From NCBI GenBank assembly GCA_017640665.1, contig JAEPQE010000004.1:1-64000 (forward strand): DNA of 64,000 nucleotides, given 5' to 3'. The position numbers and the translations under genes are program-made. The DNA comes from Balneolaceae bacterium. Lineage in GTDB: Bacteria; Bacteroidota; Rhodothermia; Balneolales; Balneolaceae. Below, one piece after another: positions 36,026 through 44,315 of the stretch. Within the stretch, counting starts at the first letter, position 1. Each line of letters opens with the position of its first letter. Below the pieces are notes generated by a model. That model saw only the letters and a program-made list of their open reading frames with translations. It was not told where the DNA came from and searched no databases.

Positions 36026-36316
36026 TTAAGTTCTTGATTTCCAGTATCCTGGTTTTCTTCTTAAATCCATTACCGCGAATATGGTAATAAGATCTTCCTT
36101 GACCGAATAGATAATCCCGTAAGGAAAACGAGATACCAAAAAACGTCTTTCATCAGCGGTAATTTTAGTTCCCAACATTGGGTACTGTTCAATTACATCC
36201 AACACTTTTTCGACTTCATCAATAAAATCGTCACCAAGACCTACCACTTGTTCTTCGTAATATTCAGCAGTCTCGAAAAATTCAATTTTGGCCTCGGAAT
36301 GAAATTTTAAGGTCAC
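36026..36316 (-). CDS. type II toxin-antitoxin system RelE/ParE family toxin
   Basis: A 96-residue toxin of the ParE/RelE fold: FHSEAKIEFFETAEYYEEQ at the start, then GDDFIDEVEKVLDVIEQYP, ERRFLVSRFPYGIIYSV and VMDLRRKPGYW at the C-terminus. Relatives inhibit gyrase or cut mRNA on ribosomes; which applies here cannot be told. It starts with a GTG that overlaps the antitoxin stop by 4 bp. An attC-like site begins 11 bp after its stop. Toxin-antitoxin pairs are well-known stabilising cargo of integron arrays. Confidence 0.88.
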   Translation of the reverse strand: MTLKFHSEAKIEFFETAEYYEEQVVGLGDDFIDEVEKVLDVIEQYPMLGTKITADERRFLVSRFPYGIIYSVKEDLITIFAVMDLRRKPGYWKSRT

Positions 36317-36546
36317 TTTTGAACGCGTTTTCTAGCTTCGTTTATAACATCAACAGAAGAATGAAGAGAGGCTTCTCCCGATTTTAAAGACTCTTTTCTT
36401 TTTTCGACTTCTTCAATCCATACCTGTTCTACATCGGGATCAATTTGTCCATGAATACTTTGCAACAGGGAGTCAGCTAACCGTGCTTTACTCTTTTTGT
36501 CTAAGTTAAGTGCAGAATTTTCAATCTCTTTAAAATCAGTAATCAT
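36313..36546 (-). CDS. addiction module antitoxin, TIGR02574-like
   Basis: A 77-residue antitoxin. LDKKSKARLADSLLQSI and DPDVEQVWIEEVEKRKESLK are typical of the 'addiction module component' family (TIGR02574) that pairs with RelE/ParE toxins. A C-terminal helix with basic residues (NEARKRVQK) would wrap the toxin. It is the first gene of a two-gene unit, overlapping the toxin by 4 bp. No palindromic operator was obvious in the short leader, which runs back to the next attC-like site. Confidence 0.85.
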   Translation of the reverse strand: MITDFKEIENSALNLDKKSKARLADSLLQSIHGQIDPDVEQVWIEEVEKRKESLKSGEASLHSSVDVINEARKRVQK

Positions 36547-36619
36547 AGTAAAAGTGTTGGTTAGAAGGAATGTAACTAATAGTAAAGAAAATCGATACTG
36601 ACAAGAATTATTGTAGTAG

Positions 36620-36731
36620 GTATAACGACCCTGTGTTCAGGCGGGTTGTTAAAATTTATGATTTTAATTTAAATCTCGAAACGAGCATGCACCGAACTCA
36701 ATTCAGTGCCCACTTGAAATGCTTGTTAGTT
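36620..36731 (-). repeat. attC-like site B (112 bp)
   Basis: On the minus strand it runs from AACTAACAAGCATTTCAAGTGGG to CCCGCCTGAACACAGGGTCGTTATAC. The two ends are imperfect inverted copies with R boxes AACTAAC and GTTATAC. It begins 3 bp after the stop of the gene ending at 36735 and precedes the toxin-antitoxin cassette. Confidence 0.68.
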
Positions 36732-36734
36732 CAA

Positions 36735-37364
36735 CTATTTACGTAATCTTTTGAATTCATTTCTTTCAATCATTGATTTACGAATTTTGAATAACCAGTA
36801 AAGCATGAAAACTGAAATCAGATTGATACCTATATATGGTGATTCTACAGCACTTCTAAGTATTCCCAATGTGTTCGTTGGATTTCCGAATTCGTAGACA
36901 AAGCCAAATTTTGAACCTACTAAAATTGTGAACGCCAAATAATCAGTGTTCCAAAATTGAAACTGTCCAATTTCAATAAGAAATAGTTTTACAAAACTAA
37001 CAATTATTAATAAATCAATTCCTTCAATCAGTTTTAGAAGTATTAAAACCCCAGAGATGATTGTTATTAAATGTATTGAAGACCAGAAAATGAGAATCAA
37101 ATAATTGATGAAAGTAATTTCCGGAAAAGAAAATATATGTTTGATAAAATCAGGTCCCAAAAGGACTGCAGTTATGAATTGGAATGAAAAAACTGAGTAC
37201 AGAACATATTTCGAATCGATATCTGAGATCGATAAGACTTTTTCTTTTATAGTTTTAGAATCATCTTCACCTTTTGGGGCCTTTTGCTTTATTGCTAAGA
37301 CTTCTTTTGCAATTTTTACTGCTTCGGGTCTAAATTGATGTTCATTTTGGAGAATATGAAGCAA
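36735..37364 (-). CDS. hypothetical membrane protein of a cassette, 5' end disrupted at an A9 run
   Basis: At least 209 residues with about four membrane helices in residues 55-195 and a basic C-terminus (RKSMIERNEFKRLRK). The N-terminal part contains EHQFRPEAVKIAKEVLAIKQ. I do not recognise a function. The only in-frame start is a TTG at 37364. Just upstream, AGGAG and an ATG at 37387 would give MEKKNEAQLLHILQNEHQF if the run of nine As had ten or seven. So the natural start is probably that ATG, and the gene is frameshifted in this assembly, or read by slippage. An attC-like site follows its stop. Confidence 0.65.
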   Translation of the reverse strand: MLHILQNEHQFRPEAVKIAKEVLAIKQKAPKGEDDSKTIKEKVLSISDIDSKYVLYSVFSFQFITAVLLGPDFIKHIFSFPEITFINYLILIFWSSIHLITIISGVLILLKLIEGIDLLIIVSFVKLFLIEIGQFQFWNTDYLAFTILVGSKFGFVYEFGNPTNTLGILRSAVESPYIGINLISVFMLYWLFKIRKSMIERNEFKRLRK

Positions 37365-37424
37365 TTGAGCTTCATTTTTTTTTCCATTTTTCTCCTGAGA
37401 ACTTCTGACATGATTAATTAATTA

Positions 37425-37547
37425 CACTAACGGCCCGGCGTTTAAGCAGCGCAGGTTTTCGTTTTTTTTGAAGTAACTGAATTATTTTATTGCCCACAAG
37501 CTTTCCTTCTAATACTTCCTGCGTTCGACTTGAAACGCTTGTTAGGC
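37425..37547 (-). repeat. attC-like site C (123 bp)
   Basis: On the minus strand it starts GCCTAACAAGCGTTTCAAGT, where GCCTAAC is a perfect RYYYAAC core that contains the stop codon of the preceding gene. It ends CTGCTTAAACGCCGGGCCGTTAGTG. CCTGCG arms extend the hairpin. This is the clearest of the attC-like sites. Confidence 0.75.
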
Positions 37548-37871
37548 GTTTACTTTCTTATTTGAAATAAAACGCTTATAAATCAAAATGGCACTGAGTG
37601 TTTGATATATAATTAACCCCAAAATGTGCAAGTAATATTCATTCGCTAAGTGTGTTGAGGCAAAGTTAAGATCATTCCAATCATAGACATCGAAAAAGAA
37701 TAATGTGCCAGTATGTAAGAAATAGAACACAGCTGTATAGAAAACTAATAGCACCAAAAAACTAACTAAAAGAAGTATTTTAACCGTTTTCTCTTTTATG
37801 AAGAAATAAGCCCCAATCACAATCAGTATTGAACAGCCAAGCGGTATGAAGTTTTCTATAAAAAGATACAT
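37542..37871 (-). CDS. hypothetical membrane protein (cassette gene)
   Basis: A 109-residue protein with three predicted membrane helices (about 5-25, 30-52 and 82-101), and an outside loop rich in aromatic and acidic residues (FFFDVYDWNDLNF). No recognised family. It has an ATG start. Its TAA stop lies inside the R box of attC-like site C, which is typical of tightly packed integron cassettes. A half attC-like site lies 34 bp upstream of the start. Confidence 0.68.
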   Translation of the reverse strand: MYLFIENFIPLGCSILIVIGAYFFIKEKTVKILLLVSFLVLLVFYTAVFYFLHTGTLFFFDVYDWNDLNFASTHLANEYYLHILGLIIYQTLSAILIYKRFISNKKVNA

Positions 37872-37904
37872 GACTGATTCTCTTACTTGATTATATGTGA
37901 AAAC

Positions 37905-37935
37905 GCATAACGACCCCGCGCTTAAGCGGGGAGTC
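37905..37935 (-). repeat. half attC-like site D with a hairpin
   Basis: On the minus strand, GACTCCCCGCTTAAGCGCGGGGTCGTTATGC carries the conserved GGTCGTTATGC end and the TTAAGC word of sites A and C, but the opposite RYYYAAC/AAGCG arm is not found upstream. The CCCCGC/GCGGGG stem is perfect. It looks like a truncated site marking the array border. Confidence 0.5.
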
Positions 37936-37974
37936 TCATTAGTAATTGTTTGATAAAGTAATAGAATAATTAAA

Positions 37975-38129
37975 CTATTTCTTCTTTCTACGCTTTAGAT
38001 AGGCCTCATAATCATCGCCTAGCTTATCTATTAGCTCTTTTCTTCCTGACTCTTCTTTTTTGCTTCTATAACGATCTTATAACTGGTAGCACAACAACCT
38101 AGAATCAAGAGTATTAAAATGAATTCCAT
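37975..38129 (-). pseudogene. frameshifted small membrane protein gene downstream of the DUF58 gene
   Basis: From ATG 38129, 32 residues (MEFILILLILGCCATSYKIV, then IEAKKKSQEEKS) run to a TAA at 38031. In the -1 frame the reading continues KELIDKLGDDYEAYLKRRKK to a TAG at 37975. Joined at the AGAAAAG run it would be a single-helix protein of about 50 residues. It starts 20 bp after the DUF58 stop in the same direction, so it was probably the operon's last gene. It could be a true 32-residue protein, or the shift could be an assembly error. Confidence 0.4.
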
Positions 38130-38148
38130 ACCTGTGGTTAATTATTTT

Positions 38149-39480
38149 TCAAATCAACCCTCTGGCCTTCAATTCCAGGTATTTATTGATGGCGCTTACA
38201 GAGAGTTCTTTGGGAGGGGTGAAGATAGAATGGATACCGTGACGGGTCAGGGATTTCACAATCTGCCTTTTCTCGAAGTTGAATTTCTCGGCTACTGTTT
38301 TTACGTAAATATCATCGAGGTTTTCGGACTCTTTATTAAGTAAGGAACTCAGCTCGGTATTTTCAAAAAAGATGGTCACAAGCAGATGATCTCTGGCAAT
38401 TCGCTTTAGGTAAGGGAGCTGGCGCTCCATGGCGGAGTAGGTTTCAAAATTGGTGTAGAGCAACACCAGACTTCGTTGATTCAGATGCGTTTTCAAATTA
38501 ATGAGCAATCGCTCGTAGTCCGATTCCATGAAATTGGTTTCGAGCTTGTACAAAGCTTCCTGGATTTTCCGGATGTGCGTTTTCTTTTTTTCCGGGCGGA
38601 CTACCACCGAATCTGAATTGGAAAAGGTAACCAGCCCCGCTTTGTCATCTTTAATCAGCGCGATGTTTGAAATCACCAGCGACGTATTGATAGCGTATTC
38701 CAACAGGTTTAATCCATCAAAGGGGAGTTTCATTACCCGCCCCATATCAATTACATTTACAATTTGCTGCGAGCGTTCATCCTGATATTGGTTTACCATT
38801 AAATTCTGAGACCGGGCGGTAGCTTTCCAGTTAATAGAGCGGATGTCATCGCCGGGCACATACTCTTTAATCTGGTCGAATTCCATCGTATGTCCAAGTC
38901 GGCGAATCTTTTTGATTCCGATATCTGAAAGCCGGTTTGAAATCGCATACATCTCAAACTTCCGCATCTGAATGAAGGAAGGATATACTGGGAGAGCCTG
39001 CTTCTGTTCAAAAGTAAAACGGCGTTTAAAAAGTCCGATATTTGTTGTTACAAAGGCGTTGATATTTCCAAACTCAAACTCTCCACGATTAGTAGGACGT
39101 AAGGAGTAGGAAAACCGATGCTCCGAATTCTTTTCAAAACTGGCGGAAATTTCAAAATTCCGAATCTGAAACTGATGAGGAATTTCATCCACAATAGAGC
39201 ATTCAGTTTTGATAGTATATCGGGAAGTACAAACGAGTCGTATGGTATTTTCATCGCCGTTGGATAATCGTTGCGGAGCAATTCGTTCAATTTCCAGGCC
39301 GTTTTTCTGAGAAAAAAGAAGCAGAATATCTGCTACACCAGCGACTATCAAAGCGATCAGAACTACATCGCCAAGAGCCTCAAAGCCGACATAGAAATAG
39401 CCCAATACGTAAGAAATACATACTAATGACAAGGCTATAAAAAACCGGGAATCTGCAAAAAAGCTCTTGAAAAAGTTCAC
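38149..39480 (-). CDS. DUF58 domain-containing protein
   Basis: A 443-residue protein anchored by two N-terminal membrane helices (about 12-54). The DUF58 signature is FDQIKEYVPGDDIRSINWKA. A von Willebrand A-like domain follows, but its metal site is altered: VIDMGRVM stands where DxSxS is usual. The start is a GTG at 39480 that shares one base with the moxR stop. DUF58 proteins act with MoxR ATPases, probably in maturation of membrane or surface proteins; the client is unknown. It belongs to the seven-gene run ending here. Confidence 0.88.
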   Translation of the reverse strand: MNFFKSFFADSRFFIALSLVCISYVLGYFYVGFEALGDVVLIALIVAGVADILLLFSQKNGLEIERIAPQRLSNGDENTIRLVCTSRYTIKTECSIVDEIPHQFQIRNFEISASFEKNSEHRFSYSLRPTNRGEFEFGNINAFVTTNIGLFKRRFTFEQKQALPVYPSFIQMRKFEMYAISNRLSDIGIKKIRRLGHTMEFDQIKEYVPGDDIRSINWKATARSQNLMVNQYQDERSQQIVNVIDMGRVMKLPFDGLNLLEYAINTSLVISNIALIKDDKAGLVTFSNSDSVVVRPEKKKTHIRKIQEALYKLETNFMESDYERLLINLKTHLNQRSLVLLYTNFETYSAMERQLPYLKRIARDHLLVTIFFENTELSSLLNKESENLDDIYVKTVAEKFNFEKRQIVKSLTRHGIHSIFTPPKELSVSAINKYLELKARGLI

Positions 39481-40508
39481 TACCGGGGAACCTCCACGTT
39501 GTCGGCTAGTTGCTTGAGGACCGTGTCGGGGATGACACCCTCCATCTCTCTTTCGGGTGTAAGCGTTATTCTATGGCGAAGCGCAGGCGCAATAATTCGC
39601 TTTACATCTTCCGGGGTGATGAAATCTCTTCCGTGCATTGCTGCCCATGCCTGTGATGCTTTCATCACATACACCGAAGCTCTTGGAGAAGCTCCGATGT
39701 AGATAGAACTTGAATTGCGGGTTTCCTGAACAATTTTGGCGATGTAGCTCATCAGGTCTTTTTCGACATGAATCCGACTTACTAATTCGCGTTGTGATTT
39801 TAGCTCCTCAGGAGAAACCACCGCCTGGATGTTTTCTAATTCGGATGCCGTCTGCCGGGAATAACTTCCTTCCAGTATAGTAACTTCTTCATCAATGCTT
39901 GGATATCCAACTTCAACCTTAAACAGAAACCGATCAAGTTGAGCTTCAGGAAGCCGATAGGTTCCTTCATGTTCAATGGGGTTTTGGGTGGCAATCACAA
40001 TGAAAGGAGGAGCCATCGGATAGGTGTTCCCATCTACCGTAATTTGTTTTTCCTGCATCACTTCGAATAAAGCAGATTGTGTTTTTGCAGGAGCCCGGTT
40101 GATTTCATCAATAAGTACTACATTGGAAAATACCGGCCCTTTCTTGAATTCGAAATCGGTGGTTTTGGCATTGAACACGCTCGTTCCGATGATGTCGGCA
40201 GGCATTAAGTCTGGGGTAAACTGAATTCGGGAGAATTCGGTATCCAGTGTTTTGGCGAGTAACCGAACAGTGAGTGTTTTTGCCACTCCCGGAACTCCTT
40301 CAACTAAAACGTGCCCATCGGCAAGGAGTCCGCAAATCAAAAGATCAATCATCTCATCCTGCCCGACAATGACTTTTCTGATTTCACCCCGGATGTTATT
40401 GACCATGGTTTGAATACCAGATAGATCGATTCTGCTTTCAAAGGGTGTCGATTCGTTGGTATCAGAATCGGATTTAGTGTCATCATTAGGTAATTGTTCG
40501 TCGCTCAT
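39480..40508 (-). CDS. MoxR family AAA+ ATPase
   Basis: A 342-residue cytosolic ATPase. Walker A is EGVPGVAKT, Walker B is VVLIDEINRAPAKTQ, the sensor region is FIVIATQNPIEHEGTYRLPEAQLDRF, and the C-terminal helical lid contains GASPRASVYVMKASQAWA. The first 30 residues are acidic. MoxR proteins are chaperone-like ATPases whose usual partner is the DUF58/VWA protein encoded next. It overlaps the DUF4350 gene by 4 bp and the DUF58 gene by 1 bp, so the proteins are translationally coupled. Confidence 0.95.
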   Translation of the reverse strand: MSDEQLPNDDTKSDSDTNESTPFESRIDLSGIQTMVNNIRGEIRKVIVGQDEMIDLLICGLLADGHVLVEGVPGVAKTLTVRLLAKTLDTEFSRIQFTPDLMPADIIGTSVFNAKTTDFEFKKGPVFSNVVLIDEINRAPAKTQSALFEVMQEKQITVDGNTYPMAPPFIVIATQNPIEHEGTYRLPEAQLDRFLFKVEVGYPSIDEEVTILEGSYSRQTASELENIQAVVSPEELKSQRELVSRIHVEKDLMSYIAKIVQETRNSSSIYIGASPRASVYVMKASQAWAAMHGRDFITPEDVKRIIAPALRHRITLTPEREMEGVIPDTVLKQLADNVEVPR

Positions 40509-41707
40509 CGCTGTGATTGTTTATAGAATCGGTCGATTCGTTCTGTTATTCGTTTAAGTTCGTTTTTGGTGATTTCTTCTTTCTCCTTCAGAAGTTCAAT
40601 CAATTGAAAAAGTTGATGTATTTCTTCCAATTCAATTCCTGAACGACTGGAGATATCTTCCAAAATCTTTGGATTCAAATCACTGGTTTGCACATTCAAG
40701 TTGGTACGAATGTACTCATAAAGAAAGAGTACTTTTTTCTCCAGAATATCTTTGTGGGTACCATTATTCAGGTACAGATTTGCAATGGTTTGGGCAAAAT
40801 CAATGCTGGAATTTACCGGTGCTTTAATAATGGGAATAATTCGCTGAGTTCGTCGCCCATTTAATATCAGGAAGGCAATCATTCCAAACACCGCAATAAA
40901 CCACGCCCATTTTAAATTCGAATTCGAAACTACATACCGAAGAGGAGAAGAGAATGAAAGCCTCCCAATTTTATAGTATTCATCCCAGATGGTTGTTTGT
41001 GTCGGAAGGTATGACAATGCATTGAATGCATAATCATAGCGCCCTGTATCCTTCAGATAATAATTGGTAAAGAGAAAGGGGTTAGAGTGAATCAGGTAAC
41101 TTCCTTCCCCATAATTAAGCCGGATAAAATTGGGTTGATCCTCATTGCTGAATCCAAGAATCTCAGTGTTTACGGTATCAAAACGAGTGAAGTACGATTC
41201 AGTTAAGTTGATCGGAAACGCCCATCCGCCATTTTTTTTGATTTGAGGATTCGTGAAATTGAGTGTATTGGTTGTAAGGGAATCCAGTGAAGTGGAGGAT
41301 GGATCTATGGCAGGAAACGAATTTCTTAGTCCAAGATTCAGCGAGTCGGCAAAAGCACCTCCAAGTTGTCGGGCAGAAATAAATACAACATCCCCAGACT
41401 CCACTTTTTCGTGGAGAATTTCGGTCTCAAACTCATCCAGTTGAAAGCTCTGGTTAATAAAAATCCAGTTAGTCCGGTTAATTCCAAGCTGGGATTCAAA
41501 AATAGGCTGATTGCTTGTGATCATCTCCGGAACGTTAAATTCTGTAGCCACAAGCTCATTCAGGATATAGGTTCCGAATGGCTTTTTCTCTGAAGCTGAA
41601 TAACTCTCAGACCAATCAACAGGTGTGGGTTGTAATACTTTCACCAAAACCATCATCACAGTTAAGATCAGCAGAATAAGTACGTATTTGCGATCTGTAT
41701 TACCCAT
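40505..41707 (-). CDS. DUF4350 domain-containing protein
   Basis: A 400-residue membrane protein with one N-terminal helix (about 8-24) and one near residue 270 (WAWFIAVFGMIAFLIL). The region between them, containing QSFQLDEFETEILHEKVESGDVVFISARQLG, resembles the DUF4350/GATase1-like fold and lies in the periplasm. The C-terminal helical part is cytosolic (EIHQLFQLIELLKEKEEITK). DUF4350 genes usually lie beside moxR, DUF58 and DUF4129 genes, as here. No enzymatic motif is visible. It overlaps its neighbours on both sides. Confidence 0.8.
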   Translation of the reverse strand: MGNTDRKYVLILLILTVMMVLVKVLQPTPVDWSESYSASEKKPFGTYILNELVATEFNVPEMITSNQPIFESQLGINRTNWIFINQSFQLDEFETEILHEKVESGDVVFISARQLGGAFADSLNLGLRNSFPAIDPSSTSLDSLTTNTLNFTNPQIKKNGGWAFPINLTESYFTRFDTVNTEILGFSNEDQPNFIRLNYGEGSYLIHSNPFLFTNYYLKDTGRYDYAFNALSYLPTQTTIWDEYYKIGRLSFSSPLRYVVSNSNLKWAWFIAVFGMIAFLILNGRRTQRIIPIIKAPVNSSIDFAQTIANLYLNNGTHKDILEKKVLFLYEYIRTNLNVQTSDLNPKILEDISSRSGIELEEIHQLFQLIELLKEKEEITKNELKRITERIDRFYKQSQR

Positions 41708-42422
41708 TGTTAAGCTTCGATTTTAAAGAGTTAAAAAGAGTTTGGACCTTAGAAAAGCCGCGTTTATCTATTTCAAAATCGCCGTACTCAACAAATTCAT
41801 AATAAGAAGTAAGTTTAGTAAAAAGTGGGGATGATGGATGAGAAGCCAGCTCTCTTTCATAATCGAAATTGGTTTTCTCAATGCTGAAACTGATCAAGTT
41901 ATGTTCGTTTAGCATCTTAAGAGTAATCAGGTACAGATATCTGGTTGCCGCATGAAAGTCAGAGTTAGAAAGTGCCTTTTCGAGCATTTCCTGAAGTTTC
42001 AACTGGTCGAGTTCTTCTTTTCCAATATTCATTGAAAAAGACTTCTCCGGATTCTTCCTGCTAAATACATTGATAAGGTTTCCGCCAATGGTCTGGTTAA
42101 TAATGACCAGAATCAAAGAACCGATTGCGATGTACAGAAACAGGCGAAGGACAAAGCCTCCGATCGGGTTACCAAACAAGAAACTAAAAAGCATATAGAG
42201 CTGGTACAGAAAGCGTTCAGCAAAAGACTCGGGGTTCTCAGGAATGCTTTGGTAGTTAAAATCAGAATCGGAAGCATAGTCTTCGATAATCTCAACATCA
42301 GGAATACGAACATCCAACACCGATTCCGTTTCTGTTTGAAGAGAATCCTGTGCATAAAGAGGCGTACTCCAACCTGGGATAAAGAGAATCAGCAGAAAGG
42401 CCTGTTTAAAAACTCGGTGCAT
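41700..42422 (-). CDS. DUF4129 domain-containing protein
   Basis: A 240-residue protein with a signal peptide or anchor (FLLILFIPGWSTPLYAQ), an acidic periplasmic part, a membrane helix at about residues 85-107 and a C-terminal cytosolic DUF4129 domain (ALSNSDFHAATRYLYLITLKML, YYEFVEYGDFEI). Such proteins accompany DUF58/MoxR systems and are related to the C-terminal part of transglutaminase-like membrane proteins. It overlaps the DUF4350 gene by 8 bp and lies 5 bp after the upstream membrane protein gene. Confidence 0.8.
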   Translation of the reverse strand: MHRVFKQAFLLILFIPGWSTPLYAQDSLQTETESVLDVRIPDVEIIEDYASDSDFNYQSIPENPESFAERFLYQLYMLFSFLFGNPIGGFVLRLFLYIAIGSLILVIINQTIGGNLINVFSRKNPEKSFSMNIGKEELDQLKLQEMLEKALSNSDFHAATRYLYLITLKMLNEHNLISFSIEKTNFDYERELASHPSSPLFTKLTSYYEFVEYGDFEIDKRGFSKVQTLFNSLKSKLNNG

Positions 42423-42427
42423 ACTTG

Positions 42428-43252
42428 TTAGTCGACCAGACTCTCAATCCGTGAACGTAAGCTTCCACCTTCTTTTCTTTCCACCAGGTTATAGAATTGG
42501 AGTGCAAAAGAAATATGAAGGATAGCAGTAAATAGAGATCCAAACGCCGCAGAGAAACTAGTAAATACTGTAAACAGCGTAGAGTAATTATTAGCTTCAG
42601 AGGCTGCCCCGGAATCCATCAGAAAAATAGAAAGAATAGTGGCAGGTAATATGAATACATAAGTCGTAAAGATTACGATGATATACATGATGAAAAACAG
42701 CACAAAAGTAGCCCACCAATAGCCCTGCGTTAATTCCCAGGAACGACTAATAGCATCCCCAACACCACGGTTTTCGAATATAAGTGCAGCGGGTGCAAGG
42801 CTTAACCGGATTCCAAAAAAGACAGCGGGGAAAAAGAAAAAGAAAGCAGAGGCAATCAGAATTAGAAATAGCAGGATGTATAGGCCAATGAATCTGAAAA
42901 TGAGAGGTACAGAATCTGATATCAAGTCATTGGGTTGGGGATCAATTCCCTGATCGGTTAAGTCCAAATGCTTTAGAGCAACCACAGAAAGAACTCCATA
43001 AGCAAGCAGTGAGATAGCAATACTTGTAAAGTAGCGCCAGCCAAAAAAATCAAATATTGCATCCGGTTCAAAAAGCGTAGAGAAAATCTGGTCGGAATAC
43101 CCCTGCATCAGAAAAGCCTGAATCAGGTAAAGCGGGAATACAAAAAAAACCAGCCCTTTTCCTAAGGTTTTGTAGTGAATTCGAACATACTGGAAAGTGT
43201 CTGTTAAGATATCTCCAACGTCTCTGGAGATGCGGTGGTTAAAGTTTTGCAT
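42428..43252 (-). CDS. multi-pass membrane protein (GDPD membrane domain-like)
   Basis: A 274-residue integral membrane protein with about six helices. RSWELTQGYWWATFVLFFIM and FFGIRLSLAPAALIFENRGV give the pattern of the membrane domain found in some glycerophosphodiester phosphodiesterases and related DUFs, without the catalytic domain. The N-terminal NHRISRDVGDILTDTFQYVR is a cytosolic start typical of the group. Its function is unknown. The start lies 14 bp inside the end of the SpoIIM-like gene, so the two are coupled. Confidence 0.7.
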   Translation of the reverse strand: MQNFNHRISRDVGDILTDTFQYVRIHYKTLGKGLVFFVFPLYLIQAFLMQGYSDQIFSTLFEPDAIFDFFGWRYFTSIAISLLAYGVLSVVALKHLDLTDQGIDPQPNDLISDSVPLIFRFIGLYILLFLILIASAFFFFFPAVFFGIRLSLAPAALIFENRGVGDAISRSWELTQGYWWATFVLFFIMYIIVIFTTYVFILPATILSIFLMDSGAASEANNYSTLFTVFTSFSAAFGSLFTAILHISFALQFYNLVERKEGGSLRSRIESLVD

Positions 43253-44216
43253 GAAGTTGTTGTCTTCTTTTTAAATAAATTTTTACTGGCATAATAATGT
43301 AATAGCCGATAATAAAAGCGAAAGAGCCAATGATGATGAACAGGCTTAGAAAAACCGGCATTTCTGTATATCGGGTTACAAAACTTTCCAGAAACCCGGC
43401 CGCTATAAATACCGGAATCAGGCTGATCAGCATTTTAATACCATCTTTTACACCCTTCATAAAAGCAACTGATCGCTTATACGTGCCCGAGAAAATAAAG
43501 CTATTTCCAAGTGTAAACCCTGCTGCACCAGAGATCGTTATGGCGCTCAGTTCCAACGCTCCGTGAATAAAAATGACCAGCATTGCTTCAGAAAGCAAGT
43601 CATAACTCTGGAAAAAAGTAATAAATACACCGACCATTATTCCGTTTTTGAGCATGATCCATCCGGTTCCGAATACAGTGAAGATGCCCAGAATAAAGTT
43701 GATGAAGGAAACCCGAATATTATTGAAAGTGATAGCATAAAACATATTAAGCTGGGTATGTTCTTTATAAACAGCGAGAGGGTCGCCTTGTTCGATGTTG
43801 TTGGTAGTCATGTTTACGTAAGCATCACCAAGTATTAAGCGAGCAAAAGACGCATCATTTTGCTGGGAAATCATCCCAATAGAACAAAAGAGCAAGAATA
43901 CAAAAATAGCAGCACCGAGTTCTTTTAAGCGATAGGAAAAAAGTTCAGGGACTTCCTCGCTCCAAAAAGTAATGAGCCTGGAAGATCGTTCTTTCCGGTT
44001 TTTATAGATTGTATTATGAGCCTGAATAGAAAGGTCATTCAGATACTGAGCTGTTTTAGACTCCGCGAAGCAACTTTGAGCGTATGCAAGATCATTATTC
44101 AGCTCAATGTATAACTCAGCGAGATCATCAGGAGATACTTTCCGATGGTTTTTCAGAGCGACTTCAAACGATCTCCACTTATCCGCATTTTTCCTTAAAA
44201 AGGTAACCTCACGCAT
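43239..44216 (-). CDS. stage II sporulation protein M-like membrane protein
   Basis: A 325-residue SpoIIM-family protein. The cytosolic N-terminal 105 residues are helical (EVTFLRKNADKWRSFEVALK, then YIELNNDLAYAQSCF). Five or so membrane helices follow, with NNIRVSFINFILGIFTVFGTGWIMLKNGIM and FIHGALELSAITISGAAGF, the characteristic SpoIIM/DUF95 patterns. There is no sign that this organism sporulates; in non-sporulating bacteria these proteins pair with RDD and MoxR/DUF58 genes. It is the first gene of the minus-strand operon and diverges from the RDD gene. Confidence 0.85.
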   Translation of the reverse strand: MREVTFLRKNADKWRSFEVALKNHRKVSPDDLAELYIELNNDLAYAQSCFAESKTAQYLNDLSIQAHNTIYKNRKERSSRLITFWSEEVPELFSYRLKELGAAIFVFLLFCSIGMISQQNDASFARLILGDAYVNMTTNNIEQGDPLAVYKEHTQLNMFYAITFNNIRVSFINFILGIFTVFGTGWIMLKNGIMVGVFITFFQSYDLLSEAMLVIFIHGALELSAITISGAAGFTLGNSFIFSGTYKRSVAFMKGVKDGIKMLISLIPVFIAAGFLESFVTRYTEMPVFLSLFIIIGSFAFIIGYYIIMPVKIYLKRRQQLHAKL

Positions 44217-44315
44217 GTAGCTTTTTTCTTGATGTTCTTTTTTTCACTGAGGATAAAACGTGTATCTTTTGCCAGATAGTAAGTCTTTTAATACTTAATA
44301 GAAACCGTTTTTGGG

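Noticed and set aside
35536-38148. Integron integrase or transposase gene in the accessory region
   Set aside because: None of the frames on either strand shows tyrosine-recombinase or transposase motifs; the region holds only the small genes listed.
43239-44216. SpoIIM-like gene as evidence of sporulation
   Set aside because: The family is widespread in non-sporulating bacteria beside RDD and MoxR genes; no other sporulation gene is present.
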